In this document: piece after piece, positions 45,656-54,445 of the stretch
Layout of the letters: each line of letters opens with the position of its first letter
Numbering within the stretch: the stretch's first letter is position 1
Source: Frigoribacterium sp. PhB116
Lineage (GTDB): Bacteria > Actinomycetota > Actinomycetes > Actinomycetales > Microbacteriaceae
Length of the DNA stretch: 64,000 bases
Direction: 5' to 3'
NCBI RefSeq assembly: GCF_004364285.1
Contig: NZ_SOBE01000001.1
Location: 1,240,001-1,304,000 of the forward strand
Position numbers and translations under genes: made by a program
The notes under the pieces: model-generated
What the model was told of the DNA's origin: nothing
Databases searched by the model: none
What the model saw: the letters and a program-made list of their open reading frames with translations, nothing else

Positions 45656-46207
45656 CTAGCCGCGTCGCGGCCGCGCGACGGCGGGCACGCCGACCGCGAC
45701 CGACCCGGGCGGCACGTCGTGCGTGACGACCGCGCCCGCGCCGACGACGCTGTCGGCCCCGACGACGACCCCGCCGAGCACGGCCGCGCCCGCGCCGATC
45801 GTGACGCCGCGCTCGAGCGTCGGGTGCCGACGCCCGGCGACGCCACGGCCGCCCTTGCCCCCGAGGGTCACCCCGTGGAACAACGTGCAGTCGTCGCCGA
45901 CGACCGCCGTCTCGCCGACGACGGTCCCCATCCCGTGGTCGATGAAGAGCCTGCGCCCGAGCACGGCGCCGGGGTGGATCTCGACGCCGGTCGCCGTCCG
46001 CGCGACCTGCGACAGCACCCGGGCGACGAACCGCGAGCCGAGGAGGCGCGGCACGCCTCCCGCACGCCACAGCCTGCTGGTCAGGCGGTGCGCCCAGACC
46101 GCGTGCAGCCCCGAGTAGACGAGTGCCGTCTCGAGCCGTCCGCGGGCCGCAGGATCGCGTCGCCGGACGGTGGCGAGGTCCTCGCGGAGCCGCGCGACCA
46201 GCCGCAC
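45656..46207 (-). CDS. cysE: serine O-acetyltransferase, short form
   Basis: The 183-aa enzyme acetylates L-serine with acetyl-CoA to make O-acetylserine for cysteine synthesis. It shows the left-handed beta-helix repeats (VEIHPGAVLGRRLFIDHGMG, VVGETAVVGDDCTLFHGVTL, GAGAAVLGGVVVGADSVVGA) with the catalytic Asp-His region DHGMG. It is the short EpsC-type form, without the long N-terminal helical domain of E. coli CysE. The GTG start lies one base after the cysK stop codon, so cysK-cysE is a coupled pair. Confidence 0.94.
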   Translation of the reverse strand: MRLVARLREDLATVRRRDPAARGRLETALVYSGLHAVWAHRLTSRLWRAGGVPRLLGSRFVARVLSQVARTATGVEIHPGAVLGRRLFIDHGMGTVVGETAVVGDDCTLFHGVTLGGKGGRGVAGRRHPTLERGVTIGAGAAVLGGVVVGADSVVGAGAVVTHDVPPGSVAVGVPAVARPRRG

Positions 46208-46208
46208 G

Positions 46209-47147
46209 CTAGGCGTCCGCGAGGTCCTGGAACAGCACCGTCGAGAGATAGCGCTCGCCCGTGTCGCAGACGATCGCGACGATGCGCTTGCCGGCGTTCT
46301 CGGGGCGGGCGGCGATCTCGAGGGCGGCGTGCACGATGGCTCCCGACGAGATCCCGGAGAGGATGCCCTCCTTCGTCCCGAGGTCGCGTGCGACGCGCAG
46401 GGCGTCGTCCAGCTGCACGGGGAAGACCTCGTCGATCTGTGTCCGGTCGAGCACCTCCGGCACGAAGTTCGCGCCGATGCCCTGGATCTTGTGCGGTCCG
46501 GCCTTGCCCTCGCTGAGCAGCGGCGAGTCGGCGGGCTCGACGGCGACGACCTTCACGCCCGGCACCTCCTCGTGCAGCACCTGGCCGACGCCCGTGATCG
46601 TGCCGCCGGTGCCGACGCCCGCGACGAAGAAGTCGACGGCGCCCTCGGTGTCCCGGATGATCTCGCGCGCCGTCGTGCGGCGGTGGATCTCGGCGTTCGC
46701 CAGCGTCTCGAACTGCTGGGCCCAGACGGCGCCCTCGGTCTCGTCGACGATCTGCTTCGCGCGCTCGACGGCGCCGCGCATGCCCTCGCTGCCCGGGGTC
46801 AGGACGACCTCGGCGCCGTAGGCCTTGATCAGGGTGCGGCGCTCGACGCTCATCGTCTCGGGCATCGTGATCACGACGCGGTAGCCACGGGCGGCGCCCA
46901 CGAGGGCGAGGGCGATCCCGGTGTTGCCGCTCGACCCCTCGACGATCGTGCCGCCGGGCTCCAGCTGACCCGACGCCTCGGCCGCGTCGACGATGGCGAC
47001 GCCGAGGCGGTCCTTGACGCTCGCGCCCGGGTTGTAGAACTCGAGCTTCACGACGACCTCGGCACCTCCGGGCACCGCCAGGCGGTTGAGGCGCACGAGG
47101 GGCGTGTCGCCGAAGGCGGAGGTGATGTCGTCGTGGATGCCGGTCAT
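46209..47147 (-). CDS. cysK: cysteine synthase A (O-acetylserine sulfhydrylase)
   Basis: CysK (312 aa) makes L-cysteine from O-acetylserine and sulfide with PLP. The PLP Lys is Lys45 in YNPGASVKDRLG, the substrate loop is EGSSGNTGIAL, and the phosphate loop is GVGTGGTITGVG. ISSGAIVHAALEIA lies near the end. The start is ATG 47145-47147; the longer frame upstream runs into promoter and repeat sequence. It is first in the cysK-cysE pair. Confidence 0.96.
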   Translation of the reverse strand: MTGIHDDITSAFGDTPLVRLNRLAVPGGAEVVVKLEFYNPGASVKDRLGVAIVDAAEASGQLEPGGTIVEGSSGNTGIALALVGAARGYRVVITMPETMSVERRTLIKAYGAEVVLTPGSEGMRGAVERAKQIVDETEGAVWAQQFETLANAEIHRRTTAREIIRDTEGAVDFFVAGVGTGGTITGVGQVLHEEVPGVKVVAVEPADSPLLSEGKAGPHKIQGIGANFVPEVLDRTQIDEVFPVQLDDALRVARDLGTKEGILSGISSGAIVHAALEIAARPENAGKRIVAIVCDTGERYLSTVLFQDLADA

Positions 47148-47173
47148 GCGCGTCTCTTCCGTGAGGTGGGTCG

Positions 47174-47198
47174 GTACGTACGAACAGACCTCAGTGTA
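47174..47198 (-). promoter_or_regulatory. candidate -10 and palindrome upstream of cysK
   Basis: On the minus strand TACACT (47193-47198) fits a -10 box; no good -35 is present, which would suit an activator-dependent promoter. GTACGTAC (47174-47181), a perfect palindrome, lies in the short leader. Confidence 0.35.
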
Positions 47199-47302
47199 GG
47201 CAGCGGACCTGCGCCGTCGCCCCAGATGACGCCCAGCGGCGGACCCACGACACGTGGGACCGGGCAGTCCGTCCACGCGGCAGCTCAGCGGGCAGTCGAC
47301 GC

Positions 47303-47388
47303 GTCGACGGATCAGGAGACGGAGGAGGCGCGGCCCGGCCCGCCGAGGACGCGGCGTCCCTGACGACGCCCGCGCCTGAGTCCTCGAC
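47303..47388. repeat. 86-bp bipartite inverted element, copy N
   Basis: Ends are GTCGACGGATCAGG and CCTGAGTCCTCGAC. It lies in the 47148-47526 gap between two minus-strand genes, followed at once by a 33-bp duplication and a terminator. Confidence 0.9.
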
Positions 47389-47390
47389 AC

Positions 47391-47456
47391 GAGTGCGCGA
47401 GGCACGGCGCAGCGGCGCCACGCGAGTGCGCGACGCACGGCGCAGCCGCGCGACGC
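47391..47456. repeat. 33-bp direct duplication next to element N
   Basis: Two adjacent 33-bp units (47391-47423 and 47424-47456) share GAGTGCGCGA, then GCACGGCGCAGC. The array starts two bases after element N, like the 9-bp array beside element L. Confidence 0.8.
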
Positions 47457-47473
47457 GGCGCGGCGCGACAGCG

Positions 47474-47510
47474 CGGCGCCCCGCCGCACACGAGGTGCGA
47501 CGGGGCGCCG
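47474..47510 (-). terminator. terminator after the agpS-like gene
   Basis: CGGCGCCCCG (47474-47483) pairs with CGGGGCGCCG (47501-47510), and the inner CGCAC/GTGCG extends the stem. It lies 17 bp beyond the stop codon. Confidence 0.8.
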
Positions 47511-47526
47511 AGGTCGAGCGGCGGGT

Positions 47527-49233
47527 CTACGCGCCGGTGACCTTGCCCGGGTTGAACACGCGCCCCGGGTCGGCCGAGTCGAACAGCCCCTGCATGACGG
47601 CGACGCCCTCGGCCGAGACGTCCTGGGCCAGCCAGGGCTGGTGTTCCAGGCCGACGCCGTGGTGGTGCGACACGGTCGCGCCGGTGTCGATGAACGCCTG
47701 CTGGATGGCGTGCTTCACGACGTCGTACTCCGCCTCGGCCTGCTCGCCGTGCTCGAAGGCGAACGTGAAGTAGAGGCAGGCGCCCGAGTGGTACGAGTGC
47801 GACAGGTGCCCCATGATCCAGCCCTGCACGCCGATCTGGTCGAAGGCCTGGTTGGCGGCGGCGTAGACGCGCGACGACACGGCGCGCAGCTTCGACCAGG
47901 GCGCGGCGGTCTCGGAGACGTCGGCCGCGCCTCCGTGGTCCATGAAGAAGTCGCGCAGGTAGGGCGTGTCGAACTTCTTCTGGTCGTAGAGCTTGCCCGG
48001 GCCCTTGCCCACGCCCATGCCCTTGTTCGCCTTGACGATCTTGGCGACCGCCTTCTGGGTCTGGGCGACGTGCTCGGGACTGCCCTCGTAGCCGATGAAC
48101 GACAGGCACATCGCGTCGACGTCCCAGCCCTTGGCCTTGAGCACCTTCGGCAGCGCGTCGTTGACGACCTTCGAGATGCCCGTGCTCGCCTTCGAGGTCG
48201 CGAACGAGAACGCCGTCTCGTGCGCGTCCGAGACGCGGGTCACCGACGGCCGCGCGTCGCTCTCGGCGATGGCCTGCATGGCGGCCAGGCCGTCGTGCCA
48301 CGACGGGAACAGGTAGGCGAGGATCTCGCGCTTCTCGGGCAGGCGGTGCACCTGGGCCGTGACCTCCGTGATGACGCCGAGGCGCCCCTCCGAGCCGATG
48401 ATCATCTCGCGCAGCGAGGGCCCGGTGGAGGCGCTCGGCACGGCGCGGATCGCGAGGACTCCCCCGGGACGCACGACGCGCAGCCCCTTGGTGATGTCCG
48501 CGATGTCGCCGTACTTGTCGCTCTGCATGCCGGAGGAGCGGGTCGCGACCCAGCCCCCCATGGTCGAGTGGGTGAAGCTGTCCGGGAAGTGGCCGAGGGT
48601 CCAGCCGCGCGCGTTCAGCTGCTCCTCGAGGTCGGGGCCCTGGCCGCCGGCCTGGATGCGGGCGAGGCCGCCGTCCTCGTCGATGTCCAGCACCTTCGAG
48701 AGGCGGCCCATGTCGAGCGAGACCACGGTGCGCTCCTCGGTCGGCATCGGCTCGAGGCTGCCGACGATGTTGCTGCCGCCGCCGAAGGGGATCAGCACGA
48801 CGTCGCTCGCGACGGCGAGGTCGACGATCTGCTGCACCTCGGCCTCGTCGGCGGGGTAGACCACCAGGTCGGGCACACGCTCGAGGATGCCCGCTCGGAT
48901 GCGGATCAGGTCGCGGATGCTCTTGCCGTAGGTGTGCACGACGCGGTCGTGGTCGCCCTGGTCGACGTGCTCGGGCCCGACGATCTGCACGAGCGAGTCG
49001 AGCACCTCGGCCGAGGCGCGCGAGGCGGGGACGGTCAGCTGGGCGAAGTCGAGGCCCGTGTCGTGCTGGCCCTGGGTCAGCTCGACGCCGACGATCTTCT
49101 TCACGAAGGGGGCGAACCCGGGCTTGTCCTCGTGGTGGAACGCGACGCCCTCGACGCCCCAGCCCCACCACTTCATGTGGGCGACGCCGTGGTCGGCGGC
49201 CGTGGTCTGGGGCTTGTTCTGGACGTCGGTCAC
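47527..49233 (-). CDS. agpS: alkyl-dihydroxyacetonephosphate-synthase-like FAD enzyme
   Basis: This 568-aa protein resembles alkyl-DHAP synthases of the vanillyl-alcohol-oxidase family, which swap the acyl chain of acyl-DHAP for a fatty alcohol to form the ether bond. Evidence: the family's MKWWGWGVEG opening (about 20-29), the PCMH FAD domain with VLIPFGGGSNIVGSLEPMP and MGGWVATRSSGMQSDKYG, and MIIGSEGRLGVITEV. The C-terminal cap has HSYHSGACLYFTFAF and the active-site histidine run VSHHHGVGLEHQPWLA. The GTG start overlaps the acyltransferase stop by 4 bp. The neighbours (acyltransferase, reductase, fatty acyl-CoA reductase) supply the other steps of ether-lipid synthesis. A related oxidase acting on another substrate cannot be excluded. 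Confidence 0.82.
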   Translation of the reverse strand: MTDVQNKPQTTAADHGVAHMKWWGWGVEGVAFHHEDKPGFAPFVKKIVGVELTQGQHDTGLDFAQLTVPASRASAEVLDSLVQIVGPEHVDQGDHDRVVHTYGKSIRDLIRIRAGILERVPDLVVYPADEAEVQQIVDLAVASDVVLIPFGGGSNIVGSLEPMPTEERTVVSLDMGRLSKVLDIDEDGGLARIQAGGQGPDLEEQLNARGWTLGHFPDSFTHSTMGGWVATRSSGMQSDKYGDIADITKGLRVVRPGGVLAIRAVPSASTGPSLREMIIGSEGRLGVITEVTAQVHRLPEKREILAYLFPSWHDGLAAMQAIAESDARPSVTRVSDAHETAFSFATSKASTGISKVVNDALPKVLKAKGWDVDAMCLSFIGYEGSPEHVAQTQKAVAKIVKANKGMGVGKGPGKLYDQKKFDTPYLRDFFMDHGGAADVSETAAPWSKLRAVSSRVYAAANQAFDQIGVQGWIMGHLSHSYHSGACLYFTFAFEHGEQAEAEYDVVKHAIQQAFIDTGATVSHHHGVGLEHQPWLAQDVSAEGVAVMQGLFDSADPGRVFNPGKVTGA

Positions 49234-50267
49234 GGTCGTGCTCCTTCAGAGGGGTGTTCGGGGCCCAGGATGCGGGCGGTGTTCGCGTCCTTGAGACGCA
49301 GGATCTCGGCGCGGAGCCGAGCGGAGAAGTCGAGGGGCGTCTCGCCGGGCTCGGGACGCATCGGGTCGCCGAACGCGACGCCGACGGGCAGCCGGCCGGG
49401 TCGCGGCCAGCTCGAGCCGCGCGGGTGCGCGATGTGCGCCCCGATCAGCGCGAGCGGGATGATCGGCACGTCGCAGGCGGCGGCGAGCGCCGCGGCACCG
49501 GGCTTGAAGGAGGCGACGGTGCCGTCCTTGGACCGCGTGCCCTCCGGGAACACCAGCACCGGGTAGCCGCGCTCGAGCAGCGAGCGGGCGCTGACGGTCG
49601 GCTGGCCGGCCCGACGCCGGGCGGCGACCTTGGCGGCGGCCTTGCGGCGCGCCGCGGACGGGATCGCCGTCGCGCCCGTCGAGGGGTGCGCGGCCGCGGC
49701 GGCGGCTGCGGCGGCCACGGCCCCCGGCGCCTGGGGCGTCGGCGACCCGGGCGTGCCCGCCGGGGTCGCGGTCGACGACCCGCGCTGCACGGGGAACGCG
49801 TTGAAGAACAGCTCGGTCAGCTTGCGGCGCCACGGCACGTCGAAGAAGTAGTCCGCGGCGGCGCCGGTGGCGAGGTAGCGGGCCAGGCGACGCGGCAGGG
49901 CGCCGAGGATGAGCGGCGCGTCGAGGTGGCTCGAGTGGTTGGCGACCACGATGAAGCCGCCTTCGACGCCCTTGAGCCGGTCTCGGTCGATGACGGTGAC
50001 GCTCGTGATCGACCAGATCGTGGGCTTGAGGACGACGCGCTGGGCGACGTAGCGGGCCATCGCGTGGCCGCGCGAGCTGAAGCGGTCCTTGACGTCGACG
50101 GCGGCGCGGGCGACGGCGTCGCGGCGCGGGCGAGCCGCGCGAGCGTCGGCGGCGGCGGCGGACGACGACGACGACGCAGAAGCAGACGACGACGCAGCAG
50201 ACGAGGCGGGCTCCGCCTCGGCGGCCTGCTCGGTCTCGTCGGGTCGCTCGTCGCGGGCCACCGTCAC
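49230..50267 (-). CDS. PlsC-type 1-acylglycerol-3-phosphate / DHAP acyltransferase
   Basis: The 345-aa acyltransferase has HX4D in NHSSHLDAP (His111, Asp116) and the second motif VFPEGTRSKDG (240-250). Between them is an unusual insert (about 164-222) rich in Ala, Pro and basic residues. The N-terminal ~45 residues are Ser/Ala runs. The start is GTG 50265-50267, overlapping the reductase stop by GTGA; it also overlaps agpS by GTGA. In this operon it could form acyl-DHAP (the substrate of AgpS) or 1-alkyl-2-acyl-glycerol phosphate. The family alone cannot decide which. Confidence 0.88.
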   Translation of the reverse strand: MTVARDERPDETEQAAEAEPASSAASSSASASSSSSAAAADARAARPRRDAVARAAVDVKDRFSSRGHAMARYVAQRVVLKPTIWSITSVTVIDRDRLKGVEGGFIVVANHSSHLDAPLILGALPRRLARYLATGAAADYFFDVPWRRKLTELFFNAFPVQRGSSTATPAGTPGSPTPQAPGAVAAAAAAAAAHPSTGATAIPSAARRKAAAKVAARRRAGQPTVSARSLLERGYPVLVFPEGTRSKDGTVASFKPGAAALAAACDVPIIPLALIGAHIAHPRGSSWPRPGRLPVGVAFGDPMRPEPGETPLDFSARLRAEILRLKDANTARILGPEHPSEGARP

Positions 50268-51085
50268 CGCTCCACCGGAGCGTCCGTGCCGGCAGCACCG
50301 CCGGCGACGGCGTCCGCGGGCGCACGGCGGCTCGACGAGATCGCGCCGGACACGGCGCGCACGGCGCTGCCCGGAGCGTGCTTGACCAAGCCGATCAGCA
50401 CCTTGTACCGAAGCGTGGGCATGGACACCACCTTGCCTCTCTCGACGTCGCGCAGGCACGCGGACACCAGTCGTTCGGCGCTGAGCCACATCGAGTTGGG
50501 TATGGACGACGACCGGATCCCGGCGCGCTGATGGAACTCCGTGCGCACCCACCCCGGCTGCAGCACCGTGACGCCCACGCCGCTGCCCTTCAGCTCGACC
50601 GCGAGGCCCTCGCTGAACGAGTTGACCCACGCCTTGATCGACGAGTAGCTGCCCATCGCCATGTAGCCCGCGACGCTGCCGACGTTGACGATGTGGCCGG
50701 AGCCACGGAGGCGCATCGCGCGCCCCGCGGACGCCGAGAGCACCAGCACGCTCCGCACCATCACCTCGAACGCCCGGTCGTGCACGGCCGTGTCGGTGCT
50801 CGTCAGCGGCTCGTGCACGCCGAAGCCGGCGTTGTTGACGAGCAGGTCGACCGGACGGTCGACCTCGGCGAGCCGGGCGGCCACCCGGTCGACGTCGGCA
50901 CGGTCGCCGAGGTCGGCGGAGAGCACCTCGACGTCGCGTCCGAGGGCCCTCAGCTCGAGGGCGGTCAGGTCGAGTCGGGCGGGGTCGCGCGCGACCAGGA
51001 CGATGTCCCAGCCGCGGGCGGCGAGTTGGCGGGCGAATTCGGCTCCGATGCCGGACGTGCCCCCGGTGACGAGCGCTGTTGCCAT
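50264..51085 (-). CDS. short-chain dehydrogenase/reductase, candidate acyl/alkyl-DHAP reductase
   Basis: The 273-aa classical SDR has the NADP-binding TGGTSGIG (7-14), NNAG, catalytic Ser137 and Tyr147-x3-Lys151 (GSYSSIKAW). ADLGDRADVD is the cofactor-adenine region. GWVRTEFHQRAGI and a basic, Ala-rich C-terminus follow. It is the first gene of a three-gene operon with the PlsC-type and AgpS-type genes, which suggests it reduces the keto group of alkyl- or acyl-DHAP, as Ayr1-like SDRs do in eukaryotes. That function is inferred from context. It is divergent from the ferritin-like gene with an 86-bp gap. Confidence 0.85.
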   Translation of the reverse strand: MATALVTGGTSGIGAEFARQLAARGWDIVLVARDPARLDLTALELRALGRDVEVLSADLGDRADVDRVAARLAEVDRPVDLLVNNAGFGVHEPLTSTDTAVHDRAFEVMVRSVLVLSASAGRAMRLRGSGHIVNVGSVAGYMAMGSYSSIKAWVNSFSEGLAVELKGSGVGVTVLQPGWVRTEFHQRAGIRSSSIPNSMWLSAERLVSACLRDVERGKVVSMPTLRYKVLIGLVKHAPGSAVRAVSGAISSSRRAPADAVAGGAAGTDAPVER

Positions 51086-51171
51086 GCCGCTTACGATACG
51101 GTCTTGTCGGGAAACTGCGTGCATCGTGTCCCGTTCACCACCGCGATGAGGTCCCCCGGAGGAACACAGCC

Positions 51172-51993
51172 ATGACGACCGATCGCGACCCCTACGACTC
51201 GAGCACCTTCGACATCCGCGAGTTCACCCTGACCGCCCAGGGCACGCTCCGCGCCGAGCTCGACCTGGCCCCCTTCGACGCCGCGCCGCTCAGCCCGGAC
51301 GAGCTCCGCCTCCTGCGCCACCTCGGCCGCCTCGAGAGCGCGACGATGGAGCACCTCCGCAACCTGCTCGTCACGGCCACGCACAAGGACGCCCGGGTCA
51401 CCGCGTTCCTCGTCACCTGGGCGTTCGAGAAGTACTGGATTGCCGACGCCGTCGACGCCGTGCTCGAGGCGAACGGCGAGCCGCGCCTCAAGGACGTCGA
51501 GGAGGGGCCCCGCCGACACAGCCCCGCCGAGGCCGTCGAGCGGCGCGGCCCGATCACCCGCGCGATCGAGGCGATCGGACGCGGCGTGCCCATCGTGGCC
51601 GTGCACATGACCACCGGCCTCGTCGACGAGTGGGTGATGCGGCACGCGTACGACGTCCTCGTCGAGCGCGCCGACAGCCCCGCGCTGACGGCTGTCGTCG
51701 AGCGCCTCCGCACCGTCAAGGCGCGGCACGAGGAGTTCTTCGACGTCGAGGCACGCTGGCGCCTCGAGGACTCGGCCCGTGCCGTGAAGCAGACCCGCGC
51801 CTCCTTGTCGACGGCCGTCTGGCCGCTGGGCGCCGTCGAGCGCTCGGACGCCGAGCGCACCTTCTTCGACGCCGCGGTGTGGGGCGGCGCCGCCGGCCAC
51901 CTGCGGGCGGACGCCGTCGGCGACCGCGTCGCCTCCCTGCCCGGACTCGACGCCTCCGTGGGCGCCGCCGTGACCCGAAAGCTCACCGCATGA
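51172..51993 (+). CDS. ferritin-like protein, di-iron site degenerate
   Basis: The 273-aa helical protein aligns well with the ferritin-like protein encoded at 54446 (SPDELRLLRHLGRLES with SPDSLRTLRYMADVEY; HKDARVTAFLVTWAFEKYWI with HKEGDVSTFMTMWNREEFWH; VAVHMTTGLVDEW with VAVHMSWGAANEY). Of the six expected iron ligands, Glu55, Glu153 and His186 are kept. The ExxH pair of helix 2 has become Lys87 and Ile90, and the last Glu has become Lys183. It should therefore not bind a normal di-iron centre and may be a structural or regulatory partner of the intact paralog. It overlaps the acyl-CoA reductase gene by ATGA and heads that operon. Confidence 0.75.
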   Translation: MTTDRDPYDSSTFDIREFTLTAQGTLRAELDLAPFDAAPLSPDELRLLRHLGRLESATMEHLRNLLVTATHKDARVTAFLVTWAFEKYWIADAVDAVLEANGEPRLKDVEEGPRRHSPAEAVERRGPITRAIEAIGRGVPIVAVHMTTGLVDEWVMRHAYDVLVERADSPALTAVVERLRTVKARHEEFFDVEARWRLEDSARAVKQTRASLSTAVWPLGAVERSDAERTFFDAAVWGGAAGHLRADAVGDRVASLPGLDASVGAAVTRKLTA

Positions 51994-54422
51994 CCGTCCC
52001 TGCCCCCTCCTCCGTCCCCGGCTCGACCGTGACCAGCCTCGGCTCGGCGCACGTGCTCCTGACCGGCGGCACCGGCTTCGTCGGCCAGGCGATCCTCGAG
52101 CGGCTGCTGTCGTCGCACCCCGACACGACGGTCACGCTGCTCATCCGCCCCAAGGCCGGCACGTCGGCCCTGGCCCGTCTGCGGCACCTCCTCAAGAAGC
52201 CCGTGTTCGCGTCGTGGCGCGAGCGCGTCGGGGCGGACGAGGTCGAGCGCGCGCTGACCGAGCGGCTGCGGGTCGTCGAGAGCTCCCTCGGCTCGCTGCC
52301 CGCCCTGCCGGGCGACCTCGACGTCGTCATCCACAGCGCGTCGACCGTGTCGTTCGACCCGCCGATCGACCAGGCGTTCGACACGAACGTGGGCGGCGCC
52401 GTCGGTCTCTACGAGGCGCTGGTCGCGGCGGGCGGCAACCCGCACGTCGTCCACGTCTCGACGGCCTACGTCGGGGGCATCCGCAAGGGCGTCTTCCCCG
52501 AGGCGGCGCTCCGCCACGACGTCGACTGGCGCGCCGAGCACGCGGCCGCCCGCGACGCCCGCGCCCGCGTCGAGGCGGCGTCGCGCCAGCCCGAGACGCT
52601 CCGCGGGTTCCTGGCCGAGGGCCGGGCGGGCCACGGCAAGACCGGACCGCAGGCCGTCGCGGCGGCAGCCGAGGAGGCGCGGGTCGCCTGGGTGGCCGCC
52701 CGTCTCGTCGACTACGGGCGCACCCGCGCCGAGACCCTCGGCTGGACCGACGTCTACACGCTGACCAAGGCCTTCGCCGAGCGCGCCGCCGAGCAGATCT
52801 GGGCGGCCGAGGGCCACCGGCTCTCCGTCGTCCGGCCCGCGATCGTGGAGAGCGCCCTGCGCCACCCCTACCCGGGCTGGATCGACGGCTTCAAGGTCGC
52901 CGACCCGCTGATCATGTCGTACGCCCGCGGCCTGCTGCCCGAGTTCCCCGGGGTGCCCGACAGCGTCCTCGACATCGTGCCGGTCGACTACGTGGTGAAC
53001 GTGATCCTGGCCGTGGCCGCGAACCCGGCCGGCGCCTCCTCGGCCTCTGCCGTCGACTCCGGTGCGGCCGGCGCCGTCGCGTCGGGCGCTGCGACCGACG
53101 GCGCTGCCCCGGCCTCGGCCTCGGCCTCGGCGCCCGAGCCGCAGTACTTCCACGTCGCGTCGGGCAACAGCAACCCGTTCCCGATCCTGCGGATGTTCGA
53201 CAACCTCAAGACGTTCTTCACGGCGAACCCGCTGCCGCGCGACGAGCACACGAACATCCCCGTGCCGACCTGGGACTTCCCCGGCGTGCGCAAGGTGGAG
53301 GGCGCGATCCGGACCGCTCAGCGCGCGAACGACTGGCGCGAGCGCGTGCTCGTCCGCCTGCCCTCGACGACCCGCACCCGCACGGCCCTCACCGGCGTGC
53401 AGACGCGGCGGGCCGACCTCGAGTCGCTGCAGAGCCTGACCGACCTGTACCGGCACTACGTGCAGTCCGAGATCATCTTCGACGACCGCCGCACGCGCGC
53501 CCTGCACGACGGCCTCCCCGAGGAGGCGCCGGCCGACATCGGCTTCGACGTGACGGACATCGACTGGGAGGACTACTTCCAGACCGTGCACTTCCCGTCG
53601 ATCACCGCGATGACGCGGGCGTTCTCGGTCCGTCCCGCGGCGGCCGGCGCCGTGCTCGACGCCCGGGCCCTGCCGCAGCGCAGCGACGTCGTCGCCGTCT
53701 TCGACCTCGAGGGCACCGTGCTCGACTCGAACATCGTCGAGCAGTACCTCTGGGTGCGCTCGAACGGCTTCCGCAAGGCGGCCTGGCCCGCCGAGGTCGC
53801 GTCGCTGCTGACCGGGCTGCCCGCCTACCTGCGCGCCGAGGGGCGCGACCGGGGCGAGTTCATCCGGGCGTTCCTCCGCCGCTACGCCGGCATGCCCGTC
53901 TCGCGGCTGAAGGGCGTCGTCCGCTCGGCCGGCTACGCCGAGACGGTCCGCCGGCACACCCTGCCCGAGGCGCTCGCGCGCATCGCCGAACACCGCGCCG
54001 CCGGGCACCGCACCGTGCTCGTCACGGGCTCCATCGGCACCCTCGCGACCCCCATCGCCCACCTCTTCGACGAGGTCGTCGCGAGCACGATGCACGAGCG
54101 CGACGGCGTCCTCACGGGCTACCTCGCCCAGCCGCCGCTCGTCGACGAGGCCCGCGCCGCGTGGCTCGCGCAGTGGGCCCTCGAAGAGGGAATCGACCTC
54201 ACGGGGTCGTACGGGTACGGTGACAGCCACGCCGACCTGGCGTGGCTGGAGATGCTCGGCAACCCGTCCGCCGTCAACCCCGACGCCAATCTCGCACGCG
54301 AGGCGCTCCGAAGAAGATGGAGCATCCGAGATTGGTCGCGTGCCCGCGGTTCGTCCGCGTCCGGAACATCGACGGCCCCGGCCGTCGGCACCACCTCGAA
54401 AGGAGAAGGAGACAGGGTCTGA
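51990..54422 (+). CDS. fatty acyl-CoA reductase fused to a HAD-IB phosphatase
   Basis: This 810-aa fusion has an N-terminal NAD_binding_4 reductase: VLLTGGTGFVGQAIL with the Rossmann GGTGFVG at 26-32, HSASTVSFDPPIDQAFDTNV, and catalytic Tyr256-x3-Lys260 in TDVYTLTKAFAE. A FAR_C/sterile-like region follows (about 410-555, LTDLYRHYVQSEIIFDDRRT). The C-terminal HAD-IB domain starts at AVFDLEGTVLDSN (Asp572; the second motif Asp is Glu) and ends with GYGDSHADLAWLEMLGNP. It would reduce acyl-CoA to the fatty alcohol needed by the AgpS-like enzyme; the HAD part could remove a phosphate from a lipid intermediate. An Ala/Ser-rich insert at ~351-380 breaks the reductase domain. It sits between the two ferritin-like genes. 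Confidence 0.85.
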   Translation: MTVPAPSSVPGSTVTSLGSAHVLLTGGTGFVGQAILERLLSSHPDTTVTLLIRPKAGTSALARLRHLLKKPVFASWRERVGADEVERALTERLRVVESSLGSLPALPGDLDVVIHSASTVSFDPPIDQAFDTNVGGAVGLYEALVAAGGNPHVVHVSTAYVGGIRKGVFPEAALRHDVDWRAEHAAARDARARVEAASRQPETLRGFLAEGRAGHGKTGPQAVAAAAEEARVAWVAARLVDYGRTRAETLGWTDVYTLTKAFAERAAEQIWAAEGHRLSVVRPAIVESALRHPYPGWIDGFKVADPLIMSYARGLLPEFPGVPDSVLDIVPVDYVVNVILAVAANPAGASSASAVDSGAAGAVASGAATDGAAPASASASAPEPQYFHVASGNSNPFPILRMFDNLKTFFTANPLPRDEHTNIPVPTWDFPGVRKVEGAIRTAQRANDWRERVLVRLPSTTRTRTALTGVQTRRADLESLQSLTDLYRHYVQSEIIFDDRRTRALHDGLPEEAPADIGFDVTDIDWEDYFQTVHFPSITAMTRAFSVRPAAAGAVLDARALPQRSDVVAVFDLEGTVLDSNIVEQYLWVRSNGFRKAAWPAEVASLLTGLPAYLRAEGRDRGEFIRAFLRRYAGMPVSRLKGVVRSAGYAETVRRHTLPEALARIAEHRAAGHRTVLVTGSIGTLATPIAHLFDEVVASTMHERDGVLTGYLAQPPLVDEARAAWLAQWALEEGIDLTGSYGYGDSHADLAWLEMLGNPSAVNPDANLAREALRRRWSIRDWSRARGSSASGTSTAPAVGTTSKGEGDRV

Positions 54423-54445
54423 CGACCCGCGCCTCCTCACGCCAC

